Positions 47,235 to 59,971 of a DNA stretch of 64,000 bases are shown here, piece after piece. The notes beneath the pieces were generated by a model. That model was not told the origin of the DNA. It saw nothing but the letters and a program-made list of their open reading frames with translations, and searched no databases. The position numbers were made by a program, and so were the translations under genes. Within the stretch, counting starts at the first letter, position 1, and each line of letters starts with the position of its first letter. Source of the stretch: Xylogone sp. PMI_703 (Eukaryota; Ascomycota; Leotiomycetes); contig JAJTUQ010000004.1 in the NCBI GenBank assembly GCA_021399445.1, positions 3,720,001 through 3,784,000 on the forward strand, given 5' to 3'.

Positions 47235-47962
47235 CTAGAAGAATTTCACGCCTTGTTGATCTTCTTGTCCGAATATCTGCGCCTTGCCTCGTTTCACCAA
47301 AACATTGAGAGCCTTCTGTAGCAAATCGGGATCCATCCCATGAAACTCTAAGATTCCGGTCAATCAAGGCTTTAATACGCAAGTCAAGGGGCTGGTTTAC
47401 CTTGGGATATTGTTGCCTCGCCTTCAGCTAACTCATACAACGTCAAGACAGTATTCTTTTGCGCCGTCTCATCGACCTAGAGTAAATCGAAGTAAGCCCA
47501 AGTCCTGACCACACCATAATCCTGCTCTTTCACTTATTCATTCATGAAACTACATACCCAATCCGCAATAACCCCTGCCCACTCTTCAGGATTCCTCCAG
47601 TAAATCCAAGCGACATTCTTTTCCCCCTCAGTGCCTTTGCTGGTTGCACCAACCCACTCTGCTCTCCCATCCTTGCGCATGAAGTCCACTATCTCCCGCG
47701 CATCATTCAAACTCATCTTCTTTCCAATAGCCTTGTTCCAGAAGAGCTCTGTATCGAGCGCATCAATGAGCGAGAGCTTCCATAGTTTATGCGCACGACA
47801 GTATGCAAGGATTAAGGTGGCCCATTTCTGGGTTTGTGCGTGGAAGGTTGTGCTGATGGGTTGGCGAGTGAAGAAGGGTGGGAAGTAATACTCTCGAGGG
47901 AATTTGAATGGAGAGTTCGCCGTTGTCGTCAGGGTTGTTGAGCCCTGGTTCATAGATCGCAT
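47235..47962 (-). CDS. VPS25: ESCRT-II subunit Vps25
   Basis: Exons 47962-47558, 47476-47401 and 47347-47235 give 197 residues, close to yeast Vps25 (202). The family opening is clear (REYYFPPFFTRQPISTTFHA, with the PPFF motif that contacts Vps22/Vps36), followed by two winged-helix domains: WATLILAYCRAHKLWKLSLI to NVAWIYWRNPEEWAGVIADW, then TVLTLYELAEGEATISQ to KRGKAQIFGQEDQQGVKFF. ESCRT-II works on endosomes, where Vps25 recruits Vps20 to start ESCRT-III assembly and cargo sorting into the vacuole. A second ATG three codons downstream (47953) is an equally good start. It shares no promoter with its upstream neighbour MDM1, which is on the same strand. Confidence 0.94.
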
Positions 47963-48382
47963 ACTGGATGTGAAGATGGTAGTTTGGAGCGGTGGGGCAT
48001 AACGAGGTTGCAGTTACTTGTAGCCTTCTCAGCCTTGTGAGTTTGGCGGGGTTGAGGGGCGGCTCGCATTACGCAAGTTACTTGGCTCTGAGGCTGCGGG
48101 GGCTCAGGGGGATTTCCTAGAATTTTAGGTCTCTTGTTTCGATCACACGGAACACATCCTTATGTTGATAGACCCTAAAATTCAACAGAGTGGCCACTCA
48201 TTCATAGAAAGTATATCTACAGTAGAAAATCCCGGCTGAATTGTAGTTGTACCGTATTGAATTGCCGCAGATCACATAACTAGGGATATCTACCAGTGAA
48301 CACCAAACTCCTTACTATGCTCGAGTTATGCAAATTCATCATGCCATGGCCTCCTAAACGCCGATGCTAAATCATTAAATGC
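47963..48382. other. Intergenic: VPS25 promoter and MDM1 3' side
   Basis: About 420 nt between two minus-strand genes with no other feature. Confidence 0.5.
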
Positions 48383-51300
48383 TCAACGCCGTAAGTCTCC
48401 AAACAATACACTAATAATCTCGTCCAGAAGAGTGAAAGCCAAATGGGAACTGCTGGTGGTTAATAGAAGGCTTCTAAGGTATGACAGCGACATGTCAACT
48501 TACTTGAGTCTCTGATTATTGAAAGTGGCAAATATCCTCCGACTCGCCGCTTGAGCATTCGCTCTCCCAACCACACTGGCTGCCAAGTCAGGTATCAACG
48601 TTGCCAGCATTAGGCTTGCCTCTGTACGGCTCTTGGACTTTTCATTTTTTGTTCGAGGAACTCTATCCTTATTGAGTTGCCCTTCTGGCCACATGTTATC
48701 CTTGAGCATCTCAACATATCTGAGGAGAGCATCTTCTTGAACAAAACTTTTGACGTTTTCGCGGACCTTACGTTCAATAGTTCCACCAAGGAGCTGATGC
48801 AGAACCACAACTACAGCCCTGCCACGTAGCCAGTTATTGCCGCGATTCAGTTCAAACACCTCTAGAAAGATATCGCAGATTGGTTTGACGAAGGGTTCCA
48901 GTTCTCGATCCTCAAAGGCATTCAACTCAGCCTCAGCCTCTGCGGCGGATATTGGATCGTCCGCTATAGTTGGTGGCATTGTCATTAGCTGATTAGTTGC
49001 TGCCGATAATATGCTCTGCCCAGCAACAGAAAGCTGGTCTAATACTGGAATGTTACCCAGAATATCCTCAACTCCATCAGTGACCGAGTTATACAGCCTA
49101 GTCATTATATCCTTCTTATCTAAAGGATCAAAGAGATGTGCGCCCGTCGCAACCACGCTCTGCGATAGAAATGCCCTTAATTCTCTGCTTCGGCATACAT
49201 CAGGTAGGAGTAGAAGTTCTCGTAGGTAGTTCTCTAGACCTATGCGACGCTTATGCAAGAAATCGTTCTGCAGCTTCAGGACCACCCGTCTTCGTGGAAA
49301 ATCAAGGTTTCTCACTGAAGGGTATTTGACTCTCAGGCGCTGGTGGAGTTCATGAAACTCGCTATATCGACGTGTTACTGTCCAAGTAGCTGCTGGCATT
49401 TGCTCACCTGCCTTCCGCTGTACCTCCACAACGTAGATCGCATATTCCCGCCCATCATCATCTTTGCCTACAAGTATAGACTTTATTTTAATGGTTGAGC
49501 GTCCATAAAGACTATTGTCACTTTCTTGAACGATATATTGCTGTCTCTGAAGTTCTTTTCGGCGGATCTCCCGTTGCAAACTGGCTTTAGATTTGCGAAG
49601 AATCCTGAGCTCAGCAGTATTATTCGTAAGTTCTGCTTTGCGTGTCAGAGAATCGACCACAGCTTCCTGGGCAACTAGTCGATCAATGTCCGTAGTAAGG
49701 GCTTCAATAGCTTCCGCCAATCCGAGATCCCCTGGAGCAGCCTCATGAATATCATCCTCTTCATCTTGTCCATCATCCTCAGGATCGTCATGTTCATCCT
49801 GTATGAACTTCTGCTCATCACCGAATAGATCATCATCTGTAAATACCCCAATTCTGGATGATGTGTTAACAAGACCAAGAGAGGCAATGCTCGGTTTCTC
49901 ACGCTCCCTTCCAAACAGTTCTGCCTTTTTAAGATCCATAGAGCTTCGTAAAGAATGATCATCGTTAGGTGACACATTACTAGAGTCAATATCATCATTT
50001 CCAAATAATGAGCCACGTAGTTCGACATCTTGCTTGTCTTCCATAATAGTGTTCAATGCCTCTTCCATTGCTTGAACTACTGTTTTGTCAGGTACGACTG
50101 TTTCTGGCTCTTGGTCAACGCTGTACATTGAGCTAACCATTGCTTCGCTGTCGACATCATCATCATCAAATAGTGGTGATGATGATGATGTATGGTCGTC
50201 TAAAGAGCGTCGGGAAGCGGCCATATCGTCGTTTAAAGTGCCACTTGAAGACGTCAAATCGGAAGAGGAAGCGGCAGCCCGCCTGATATCTCCCTTCCTT
50301 GTGATGAATTTGTTAGAAACTCTTGATATAGGGTTAGACTTCGATGAGGATGGCTGGGGTGTTAGTGACCGCTGAAGAACCAGAGGCTTTGGTGGTGTGG
50401 CGACTAGTTCTGATGTTGCAACAGGTGCAGGTGGAGGCTGGACGCTCTTCGTTGCCTCCTGAGAAGCCAGACACTTATAAAATAAATCAGACCTCTTGAA
50501 GTTAGCGAAATGCTTCTCTTGCATTGATTCTAGTGCTGCCGTTTGGGCTTGGAGGATTGCTCTTCTAGCCAAGAAGTATTGTTTAGGCGTGGCATCCTTC
50601 CCAGCCTTGAGGAAGTCACGGACTAGTTGTCTTGAGGATTCTGGTACTTTCAATTCTGGTCTAGAGAGATATGCTTCATTAATCTGTGCAAGATCAGCTC
50701 TGTCTGCCATCGTCCATGGAGGCAATGTTGACGGAATTTCATCCTCTTCAACCATATCGTCCTCCAAAGGATTCCGGAAACCATCGACAACAATCCAGAA
50801 CTGGACTATGGGCATAAGATTCTGTCGGTCCATATACTCCATGAAATAGGAGAGAGCGGATGGATCGTGCAAAATATCTACCAGCGAAGCATTCTCGAGT
50901 GCCGAGGTTTGAGTTCCATCACGTATAGTTACTGTTGGCAGAGAATTTCTTCGTTCTGCGCCCGCTGCTAGTTGTTGTACTCTCTGGTCCAGTATTCTCT
51001 TACCGATGTTAAGACGGCGTAAGTAGACTTGGTCCTGGCCTTCTTTTGTTTCATCTCTTTTAAGTTGGCTAGACACTTCACTTCGAAAACGCCGTGCATC
51101 TGAGAGATTATTGACTTTCCTTATAGCACGAATAAACCTCTCGAATTTCCTTTCTTGATCCCCAGGAGATAGACGTGGAAATGGTAAAGTACGGCCTGAT
51201 TTTGGAGCAGGAGAGGCATGTTGATCTAGAGCAGCACGCAGTTTGCGGACCGTTGAACGATCCTGAAGCATGGAACGGCCCTGGTTCAAATCAGCAAATC

Positions 51301-52191
51301 CCCTAGCTTGTGTGTTTACTAACCATGACATACAACAGCTTCCATAAGTTGATTCCAAGTATCCGGATCGGAGACCAACTGCATGATCGGCGAAAGCACA
51401 GCACATGCGACTAGCTCTCTAATCAGAACGCTCACTGCACGGCTTTGCAGATCCTTAGATGGTAAGAGTTCTGGAAGCAAATCTTCCACTAGACTCCTAA
51501 GATACTCTTGTTGAACAAGCTTCGGGTCTGAATATGCCAGAGATGCTGCTTTGTGGAGCTTTCCCTCCTTATACTTTGAAGCAATTGCGAGATCCAGTTC
51601 TTCCGATTCTGTAACACTTCGATTCAAATGCTTGCCTCTGATAGCCCTCTCTGCATCGTAGAAGTCTTTGAAATGCGCAGTCAAGATAGGCACGAATCGA
51701 GTTGTCACAGCTTCTACCATGTCCACGGCGAGCATTCTGTCCCGTAAGTTAGAGAGCGCCAACCTGATCGCTTTATCCACCTCATTTGTAAAGACCGAGT
51801 CTCTGCTGATATTGCAGTACCAAGATTTCACAAAGTCTCTGATAATCAGTTCGAGCAAATCGTCCAGCGCGCTAGACACAATGAAAGATTCGGGGTAAAG
51901 AGGGGTCGGCGTGTACTCTTTCCGAGAACGAAGCCATTCCTTCTCAGCTTGAAATTCTTTTGGCGCAACAAATACTGGCCCGGGGCGCCGATGGAGGCCC
52001 TCCCTGTCTCCATATTGGCTTCCTTTGGAAGTGAGAAGAAGCAGTGCTATTAGACCCACGATAGGAACCGCAAGACCGAGAAGGAATGCGTGGCTAGCCC
52101 ACCTTAAGCTCGGCGCCCAATGGACAGCATAACCCCAGGCAATGAAACTGGCGATACCACAGAGGATTACATCTCGCCTTTTCAAGGCCAT
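48383..52191 (-). CDS. MDM1: Mdm1/SNX13-14-like inter-organelle tether (PXA-RGS-PX-nexin C)
   Basis: Exons 52191-51334, 51280-48504 and 48449-48383 give 1233 residues. In order: two N-terminal hydrophobic segments (residues ~10-60), a PXA domain (~110-285) beginning around SALDDLLELIIRDFVKSWYC, an RGS-like domain (~370-510, LVDILHDPSALSYFMEYMDR), an acidic linker with a coiled coil, a PX domain (~745-870, with RRYSEFHELHQRLRVKYPS), and a nexin C domain. Mdm1 bridges ER and vacuole/endosome and affects lipid droplets. The long frame stops right after NNQRL; splicing at that GTAAGT to a 67-nt last exon restores the family ending SHLAFTLLDEIISVLF. The acceptor is a CAGCAG doublet, so one residue is optional. 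A GTG 19 codons upstream is also in frame, but ATG 52191 is preferred. Confidence 0.9.
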
Positions 52192-52423
52192 ATCTCTAGT
52201 AAAGAAATATGTCCTCTGACGACATAGTTGTTGACGGAGATCTGCCACAGTAGAGAGCTAACGTCAAACCGTTCACGCGTAACCCCCCACCGCCTAGCGT
52301 ACACGGAGTAAATTACATGGGTGCAGATAAGATGCATGTCTGCCCCTCATTTGTACATTGAAAATTATGCTATATAAATCTCTTTTATGCTATACAGTCT
52401 TATCATCGCCAGTGAATAGCTGG

Positions 52424-53377
<954 letters not shown>

Positions 53378-53964
53378 TTTGGAGATGACTTCGAAGAAAA
53401 TCCTGTTGCGAAAGGTCCCCTTATACAACGGCAAGATAGTGGTTGCAAGGCTGTACACCGAGGCTGAAATTTGTTCACTTTGTATGGTAATTGGGCTACT
53501 CGAATTTTAGTGGGTGACGCATTTTTCCGCGAGCACCCCGGTTCGGATAGGTTGACGCCTCCCTCTCCACCCCCCTGTAAGGTACGGCCCAGCCCAGATG
53601 TCAAGATTCCATCGAGCTGGATACAGTCACCTAGATTCTTCTTTTCGTATCTGGTAGAGCTCTGATTTCGCAGATCGATATGTCCAGCTCTCAATACCCG
53701 AAACCCCTACAGTGGACATACTCACGCTTGAGCTGCTCCCAAACATTTGAAGGCTATTCCGGCTGACGCAAGACACTATCGTTACTCGTAATAATCCCTG
53801 TGGTATCAGGTTATTCGCATCCAGGAGCAAGTGATTTCCCCAGGCGACCCTCTGTGGCAGAGCTGGACCTTCACTACGAGATAGGCATACCATCGGAATC
53901 CCCGGATATAAAGGCATACTTATCATATAATATTCCTACAGCATAAGAAAGATCCATTGCAATT
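53378..53964. other. Divergent promoter region, TRM8 and a small membrane protein gene
   Basis: About 590 nt between divergent start codons. Short frames on either strand are not supported. No motif is called. Confidence 0.5.
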
Positions 53965-54411
53965 ATGGCTTGGTTTTCAATACTTCCAGAGAGTCTCTCT
54001 TATATCGAGACCTGGGCTATGCGCATTTTTGTAAGAGCGACCAAACTTACTCTAACGGCTGAGAGCATCGTGATTGCTGATTGTAATGTTTAGTTTTTTC
54101 TCGGGACGCTATCAATAGGGCCTTGGCTCTTATTTCTGGTCTACGACATAGTGCTCTATTTATTCCGGGCGGCAACCTACGATATCCCCTATATTGGCGG
54201 ACGCGCAAGAAACAGACCCAGACCAAGAGCTCCCAGCTTGAGTGAACGACCCAGTGGTAGGCCCAGAACATTCAGTTTAAATGTACCGGGTACAACTGTA
54301 GGACATGAAGGAATCGAACAAGCAATGGATGGACTGAAACAGCGTATGCCGGAATTGCGAGGTCACAAACAGAGTCGCAGCGAAGGCAGTAATGCAGTAT
54401 CCAAGAACTGA
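53965..54411 (+). CDS. Small membrane protein of unknown function
   Basis: Exons 53965-54030 and 54094-54411, with a 63-nt GTAAGA...TAG intron, give 127 residues. I do not recognise the family. The N-terminal ~22 residues look amphipathic (FSILPESLSYIETWAMRIF); right after the junction a hydrophobic span of about 25 residues (LGTLSIGPWLLFLVYDIVLY) is followed by RAATYDIPYIGG and a basic, proline/serine-rich tail. The most likely topology is one or two membrane passes with a cytosolic C-terminus. Its stop codon is only 40 nt from that of convergent HOM6. The good splice phase and the sensible hydrophobic span argue it is real; conservation is unknown to me. Confidence 0.68.
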
Positions 54412-54451
54412 GCGAGCAATGTTTTTATTTTGTTATATACCCTTGATTTAG

Positions 54452-55615
54452 TTATGTTCGAGCAAGAACCTTAAGGAGGTCACTGGTGACACCCATTGCG
54501 GTCACTTCTCCTCCGGCACCAGCGCCTTGGATAATCAAGGGATTCGCACCATAGCGTTTTGTGTAGAAACTAATGATGTTATCACTTCCCTTGAGGGCAG
54601 CTATTGGATGGGATCGGTCAAATGTCTCCAGACCAACTTTAACTTGTTGTTTAGCCACATCAATGCTACCAACAAATCTCACAACCTTGCCTTCCTTCTC
54701 TGCTGCGACTTTCACGTCTTCCATCTGGGCATCGAATTCCGGTAGTCTTTGCATGAATTCCTCTGCATTTGCAGCACTCTCAAGCTCCTTGGGTATCAAG
54801 CTCTGTACTGGGAATGAGGTGGGCGATTCGACTTTTAATCCTGCCAGTCTTGCCAAAATTGTCAGCTTTCTGGCAACATCCAACCCATTGAGATCATCTC
54901 TCGGATCGGGCTCCGTGTAGCCTAACTCCTTAGCTTTTGCAACTTCCGCAGACCATTTCCCTCCTGAGCCTTCCGTAGGTGCAAATGAGTTGAAAAGGAA
55001 TGACATTGTCCCGCTGAAAACTCCCTCAATCTTGGTCACCTCATCTCCAGTATCAACCAGATCTTTCAAGGTAGAAATAACAGGCAGCCCGGCCCCGACA
55101 GAGCTTTCATGGTATACTTTTGCTCCCGAAGTTGCAGCAGCCGAGAAGATATCCTCCCAAAGTTTGTATGATCCTGAGAAGGCTTTCTTGTTTGGTGTAA
55201 CGATGCTAATGCCGCGAGAGAGTATATTTGGATATTGATCAGCGACATCTTGCGAGCTCGTATTATCAACGAGGACTGCCTTCGCAGGGGAAGCAGCAAG
55301 ATAATCAATAATCCTCGGCAGTGGCAATGGCTCCTGGGTCGACTTGTCTAGCGCATCGTATATGTTGTCATATGGAATTGAAGAGTACTGCGGGGTATAG
55401 AGGATCAATCGACTTCTAGCAACTAGAACTAGAGAAAGCTTGGGGGCAGATTCATTTGTTGATAACCTTTTGGAAAGACCTTGAAGTTGCGAAAGGAAGC
55501 ATTTGCCAACACCTCCAGCACCTGGATTCAATTAGGGTGTTTGAAGCTTCAACGCGGGGTAAAGGTGTATAGTAGTACCTATGACAGCTATGTAAATATC
55601 CTTTGGAGAAGCCAT
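54452..55615 (-). CDS. HOM6: Homoserine dehydrogenase (Hom6)
   Basis: Exons 55615-55579 and 55521-54452 give 368 residues (yeast Hom6 359). The dinucleotide-binding motif GAGGVG at residues 13-18 is completed exactly by the splice junction. Further family blocks are VTPNKKAFSGSYKLW near 125, VYHESSVGAGLPVISTLKDL near 155 (the substrate-binding E), EGVFSGTMSFLFN near 190 and LGYTEPDPRDDLNGLDVARK near 225, which holds the catalytic Asp/Lys. It reduces aspartate semialdehyde to homoserine on the path to threonine and methionine, in the cytosol. I see no TGACTCA-type site within the 355-nt upstream region. Confidence 0.96.
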
Positions 55616-55970
55616 GTTCTAGGCCTAATTTCGAGAATAAAATTGCGGGGAAATCGAATGATGTGAGAAGAAAACGCTCAATTGCAGTGGAGTCTATAAG
55701 GTCTTCTATGGCACAATATAACAATTGCCTTTTTGAAGGGTGCAGTAAGAGGCTGCGTGCAGTGACCGATGTCGCAAAATAATGACGATTCAGAGCCCGA
55801 CAATGCCCCACCATCTGATAGCAAGCGCGAGGCGGAAACATTTTGGCCAACGTAATTACAGCACTGTTCTCAGCCTTACACTCTTTCCTCCGTATAACAC
55901 TCTATTCGTCTCACAACCTCCTAATTGCCCTTTCCATGATACCCTCTTAACGTAAGAATCAAGATTGAAG
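55616..55970. other. Divergent promoter region, HOM6 and CCDC174-like gene
   Basis: About 355 nt between divergent start codons, without a recognised motif. Confidence 0.5.
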
Positions 55971-57038
55971 ATGTCATCAGACGCCCACCTCTACGGAATC
56001 CGCAAGCCAAAGAACCAAACCAAGGAAATCTCCTCTTCAACCAGCCTAGCATTCGCCTCAACCCTCTCAAGCCTCCTCTCCTCTTCCAAACGAGCAGATC
56101 CCTCAACCTCAAGTTCCACAACTACAACAAGCGCCGGCCGACCACGACCCTCAAAGACCAAAGACGACATATTCAAAACCCACAACAAAAACACCAAGAA
56201 ACGCGCGCTCCGCGACCTCGAGGAGGATGAATCAGACTTCCGGGCCAAGCTCGGGAGACAGGACCTCGGCGCTGTCGACGCAGAGGTCCTGCACCGATCG
56301 AAGCGCAAGATGGAGCAAAAGGCGCGGCTTTATGCGGAGATGAAGAAGGGAGACTACGTCGCTGGCGAAGACGACCCCGATGCTCTGGTGGATTTCGACA
56401 GGAAGTGGGCGGAGTCGCGGGACGCTGGAGCAGAGTCATCTGAATCAGATGATGATGAGAGGAGTAGTGGGAAGCTTGCGGGAAGCAAGGACGAGGTAGT
56501 AGAGTACGAAGATGAATACGGGCGATTACGCAGAGGCACGAAGGCAGACGCTGAGAGAATGGAGAAGAAGAAGCGTAACAAACTGCTTGGTCAGGAGGAA
56601 TTAGATCGCATGAGTGCTCGACCCGCGATGCCGACGCAGCTGATATACGGGGATACCATACAAGCCGCAGCGTTTGACCCGGATGAGTCCACCGCACAGC
56701 AGATGGAGGATATAGCGCGGAAGCACGATAGGAGTCCCACGCCTCCTGAGAAGAAGCACTACGAGGCCGATAAGGAGATCCGGACGAAGGGCGTGGGGTT
56801 CTATAGTTTCTCGAAGGATGAGAAGGTTAGGGAGGCGGAGATGGAGGCTTTGGAGAAGGAACGAGCGGAGACGGAGCGGTTGAGGAAGGAGAGAGAGGGG
56901 ATGAAGCAGGCGAGGAAGAAGGAGATTGAGGAGAGGAGGAAGGCGATTAGTGAGAAGAGGGCTAAAAAGCAGGCGGATGCTTTCTTGGATGGGTTAACTT
57001 CTGATCTAGGCATAGAGGGTCGGGATGGGGCTGGGTAA
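55971..57038 (+). CDS. CCDC174-like nuclear protein (DUF4078)
   Basis: A single exon of 355 residues starting at the first ATG, 55971. It is a charged, mostly helical protein. Features of the family are the short opening SDAHLYGIRKPK, KMEQKARLYAEMKKGDYVAG followed by DDPDALVDFDRKWAE near residue 135, and the DUF4078 stretch with GVGFYSFSKDEKVREAEMEA near 275, leading into a long E/K/R coiled coil. Animal CCDC174 associates with the exon-junction complex; its fungal role is not established. G/C content at third positions is higher than in the neighbouring genes, perhaps reflecting the lack of introns. The end is GREGAG-like and unstructured. Confidence 0.85.
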   Translation: MSSDAHLYGIRKPKNQTKEISSSTSLAFASTLSSLLSSSKRADPSTSSSTTTTSAGRPRPSKTKDDIFKTHNKNTKKRALRDLEEDESDFRAKLGRQDLGAVDAEVLHRSKRKMEQKARLYAEMKKGDYVAGEDDPDALVDFDRKWAESRDAGAESSESDDDERSSGKLAGSKDEVVEYEDEYGRLRRGTKADAERMEKKKRNKLLGQEELDRMSARPAMPTQLIYGDTIQAAAFDPDESTAQQMEDIARKHDRSPTPPEKKHYEADKEIRTKGVGFYSFSKDEKVREAEMEALEKERAETERLRKEREGMKQARKKEIEERRKAISEKRAKKQADAFLDGLTSDLGIEGRDGAG

Positions 57039-57598
57039 TGGACCTGGTTCTGCTTTGGCGTATAATCTTGGATTTTAGAAAGAGTCGGCGGATGGCAAGG
57101 GAACTCGATAGCTCTATATGACTATGACCCAACTAGGGGCTCGACAGAGAGGCTATATTGCTACAGAGGTCGAAAATCTGGGGACTCGGAAGTATGGTGC
57201 ATTTGGATTTGATAGGATAGAACAGCGTCCGCTGTGAATTTCATATACCAAAGGCAGCAATATCTCACTCCATAAAATGAAGATATAATCATATAGATCG
57301 CATTAGATCTTAATTTAAATAGCTATATATATACTATACTAGATTCCCGTGTCTAAATCAACATCGTATCAACCATGGTATGACTATTCGCGACATGGTA
57401 CCCGAAAACTATGTCCCAACGCCGGCAAAACAAAGAAGATATTCCATCCATTTTTTGGACCTGTCGCATTTCACCGCCCATATATACCATATTCTGTCGA
57501 TCCGGACCGGCCACATGCAACCATAAAACGCCATGCTATCCCTACATAAAATCCCATAATCCTCATGAAGAAAAGCCCTCGTCAAAGCGAGGTTGGCC
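57039..57598. other. Convergent intergenic region
   Basis: About 560 nt between two convergent stop codons, with short overlapping frames only. Nothing is called. Confidence 0.5.
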
Positions 57599-59971
57599 TT
57601 AGTCCGAAACCCAAACACATCCGCAGCTACATGAAGCCTGCCGTTCATCTAATGCATCTACTCTTCCTTGAAGAGACCGGCCCGTTACTATTGGGACAAT
57701 GTAAGTAGGGTCTGTTTCGTCTAGCCAGATGACCGTTTGGCCACCGTTAGGATCTAAATGCGGCTTTGCGGACCCATCTGGTTCAATAACATGCTGGAGG
57801 CAGTATGGAGGGGCAGAATCTGGCCCCTTGGGAATACGACGCTCTTCGACCTTCACGGGCTTGGGATATGGGCTCAGGAACTGAGGTGGTTTCCAATTGG
57901 TGGGATAAGTAGGAGAGGCTGCTGGGGGATATTCCGGTGCTGATGACGCGCTATACACCTCACTTTCAGGGGCAGGGGCGGTTGGATGTGACTGAGAGAC
58001 CGTTGGAGAAGATCGAGTGGTAGAAACATCATCTGTGTGACTTGGTGTGGAGGAAGCGTATGTGGAAGTGTATTCTGAAGTTGAATAGCTCCCCGCAGTC
58101 GATGGGTAATGGCGGCGTGCAAGAGTCCCCCCTGTTGGGGTTGATACTGAAGAACTCTCTGAAGATGATGTATCAGTGTGATTGACATAAATGAAAGCCT
58201 CCAAGAGAGTGCCATTCCAATAACAAAACCAAGGCTTGTCTCCTGGTTGCGCAACGCCCATTTCTGAGTAGCTTCTGGAGAGAACTTCTCGGGAAGATGG
58301 ATTCCGCTTGGATTTACCGTTCCCGTCGTCGTCATTGTCGTCACCGTCCTCACCATAAGTATAATTGAGAGCATTCTCTGGTAAAATCACAAGTTTATCG
58401 TATGGGCACTGGAAAAACCACGCAGGTCCTTTCTCAGGGTCCTGATAATCACTAACAAGACTCAATGCCCAAGAGAATCGCATAGCAGGTGGTTGAGCAC
58501 CGTAGGGATAAGCGTCAAGAGCGTGATTCTGATACTGAATGATCATTTGAGATCCTGAATCCTTGGATCCTGATTGTGAGTCAATAACCATCTGTAAAGG
58601 AATTTCAGGTACTTGACAAGACCACGCCTCGAGCTGGTCTGGGTCATTGATGCACGTGTTTTGCGTGGCAGCTGGAGTCGTGATTGGTAGGGCATAGGTT
58701 CCTGTTGGAAGAGGAGGTAGGCCGGTGGGCATCGACGGAAAGATGGTCGCATCAAAAGTAGTTGTAAAAACTGTAACTGACTCGGCCCATGAAGTTACGG
58801 TTTGTCTGTCCAAGTTAGTGATAATGCAACATATTCACGGGGCTCACAAGACTTACGGAGCGGGCGTAGTGGTAGCATTATCATTGCGATCAGGCAATAT
58901 TGTAGCAAGGACAGCAGCCACGATGAGCGCCACAACAACAACTACTGATCCTGCGAGAACTAGCGCCCAGATTGGCACCACACCGCACACCCTTCGTCGT
59001 GCTAGAGCCTGCCATTTCTTCAAACGAGGCTCTACCTTTTCAGAAACGGGGACAGCAGAAGGATTCATGTCACGGTCACTGCTGTCTCCATCCGATTCAC
59101 TTCGTGCAGATCGAGGTGAGCTGAGGTCTTCCTGGGACGAAAACTCCGGATTCCTGGTGGCTAATCCTATACCACCAGCACCTGCTAATCTTGGTGCTAC
59201 TTCAGGTTCAGCCTTCCGCGGTAATGATGCATCTGGATACTTCGTATAAGGAGGGAGTTGCTCAGCAGGTGCCTCATACCCAGCAATATCAGATGCCTCT
59301 TGGCCTTCAGGACGTAGCGCAGGTTGCGATCCAGGTAATATAACAGGAACAGATGCGACAGTCGACGTATCGGCCTCTGTATCTATATTCTGAGGGTACA
59401 TTCCATACGGGTGTGTTGGATTGCGGGGGCCCATATATGATGATCTGTCGATGCCAGGAACGGTCGAGGCCGTCGTCACACTTGAACTGCGTGCCAATCC
59501 AGACGCTTGGGGGTACATATGATAAGGGTGAGAAGGGCCAGCCGGACCTCGATATGGACTTTCCGGTCTCATAATGTCCATACTATTCGAGATCACTCTT
59601 GCGTGTTGGACGGTTGCAGGTTCGGATGAGGGGTTGGCATTCGATAAGGTGGTTGTGCCCATTGCTCCATCATGCCGTAACGCAAATGAGTCTGCATCTT
59701 TCGGTTTCGATATGCTCGAGGGCCGTGGAGGTGGTGTTCTCCCTCGCACCGGCAGTTCCGATGAAACAGGTGGTTGTGGATGTGGTGGTTGATCGTGACT
59801 CGTCTCTACGTTCGATGGTCGAAAGCCGTCCGCAATTCCAGCCGCGGCCAAGTCATAGTCGTCCTCCTCGTCAATCTCCTCGTCTTCAGCGTCGTGTCGC
59901 ATGGATAATCGCACTGATGTTCGCACGGAGGACCTCCTCTCGACGTCGACGGACGAACGTTGGCTCGCCAT
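57599..59971 (-). CDS. Large single-span membrane glycoprotein-like protein, function unknown
   Basis: Exons 59971-58857 and 58805-57599 give 773 residues. The first ~330 residues are disordered, acidic then P/S/Y-rich, with no signal peptide. A single strong membrane span follows at about 342-368 (VVPIWALVLAGSVVVVVALI). The outer part begins with a T/S-rich stalk, then a compact region with CINDPDQLEAWSCQ, MRFSWALSLVSDY and GPAWFFQCPYDKLV, and an S/T-rich stretch (~540-660) typical of O-glycosylated sequence. The end has cysteines in a CSCGC cluster. A type II-like or reverse-anchored topology is inferred. I think it belongs to a fungal family with a domain of unknown function (possibly DUF7820, unchecked). 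Paired cysteines on the C-terminal side suggest that side is extracytoplasmic. Confidence 0.78.

Noticed and set aside
52192..52248. Upstream GTG start extending MDM1 by 19 residues
   Set aside because: A normal ATG follows in frame and gives the usual short N-terminus before the first hydrophobic span.
52275..52280. Single ACGCGT in front of MDM1
   Set aside because: A lone hexamer is expected by chance in 64 kb, unlike the tight pair at ORC1.
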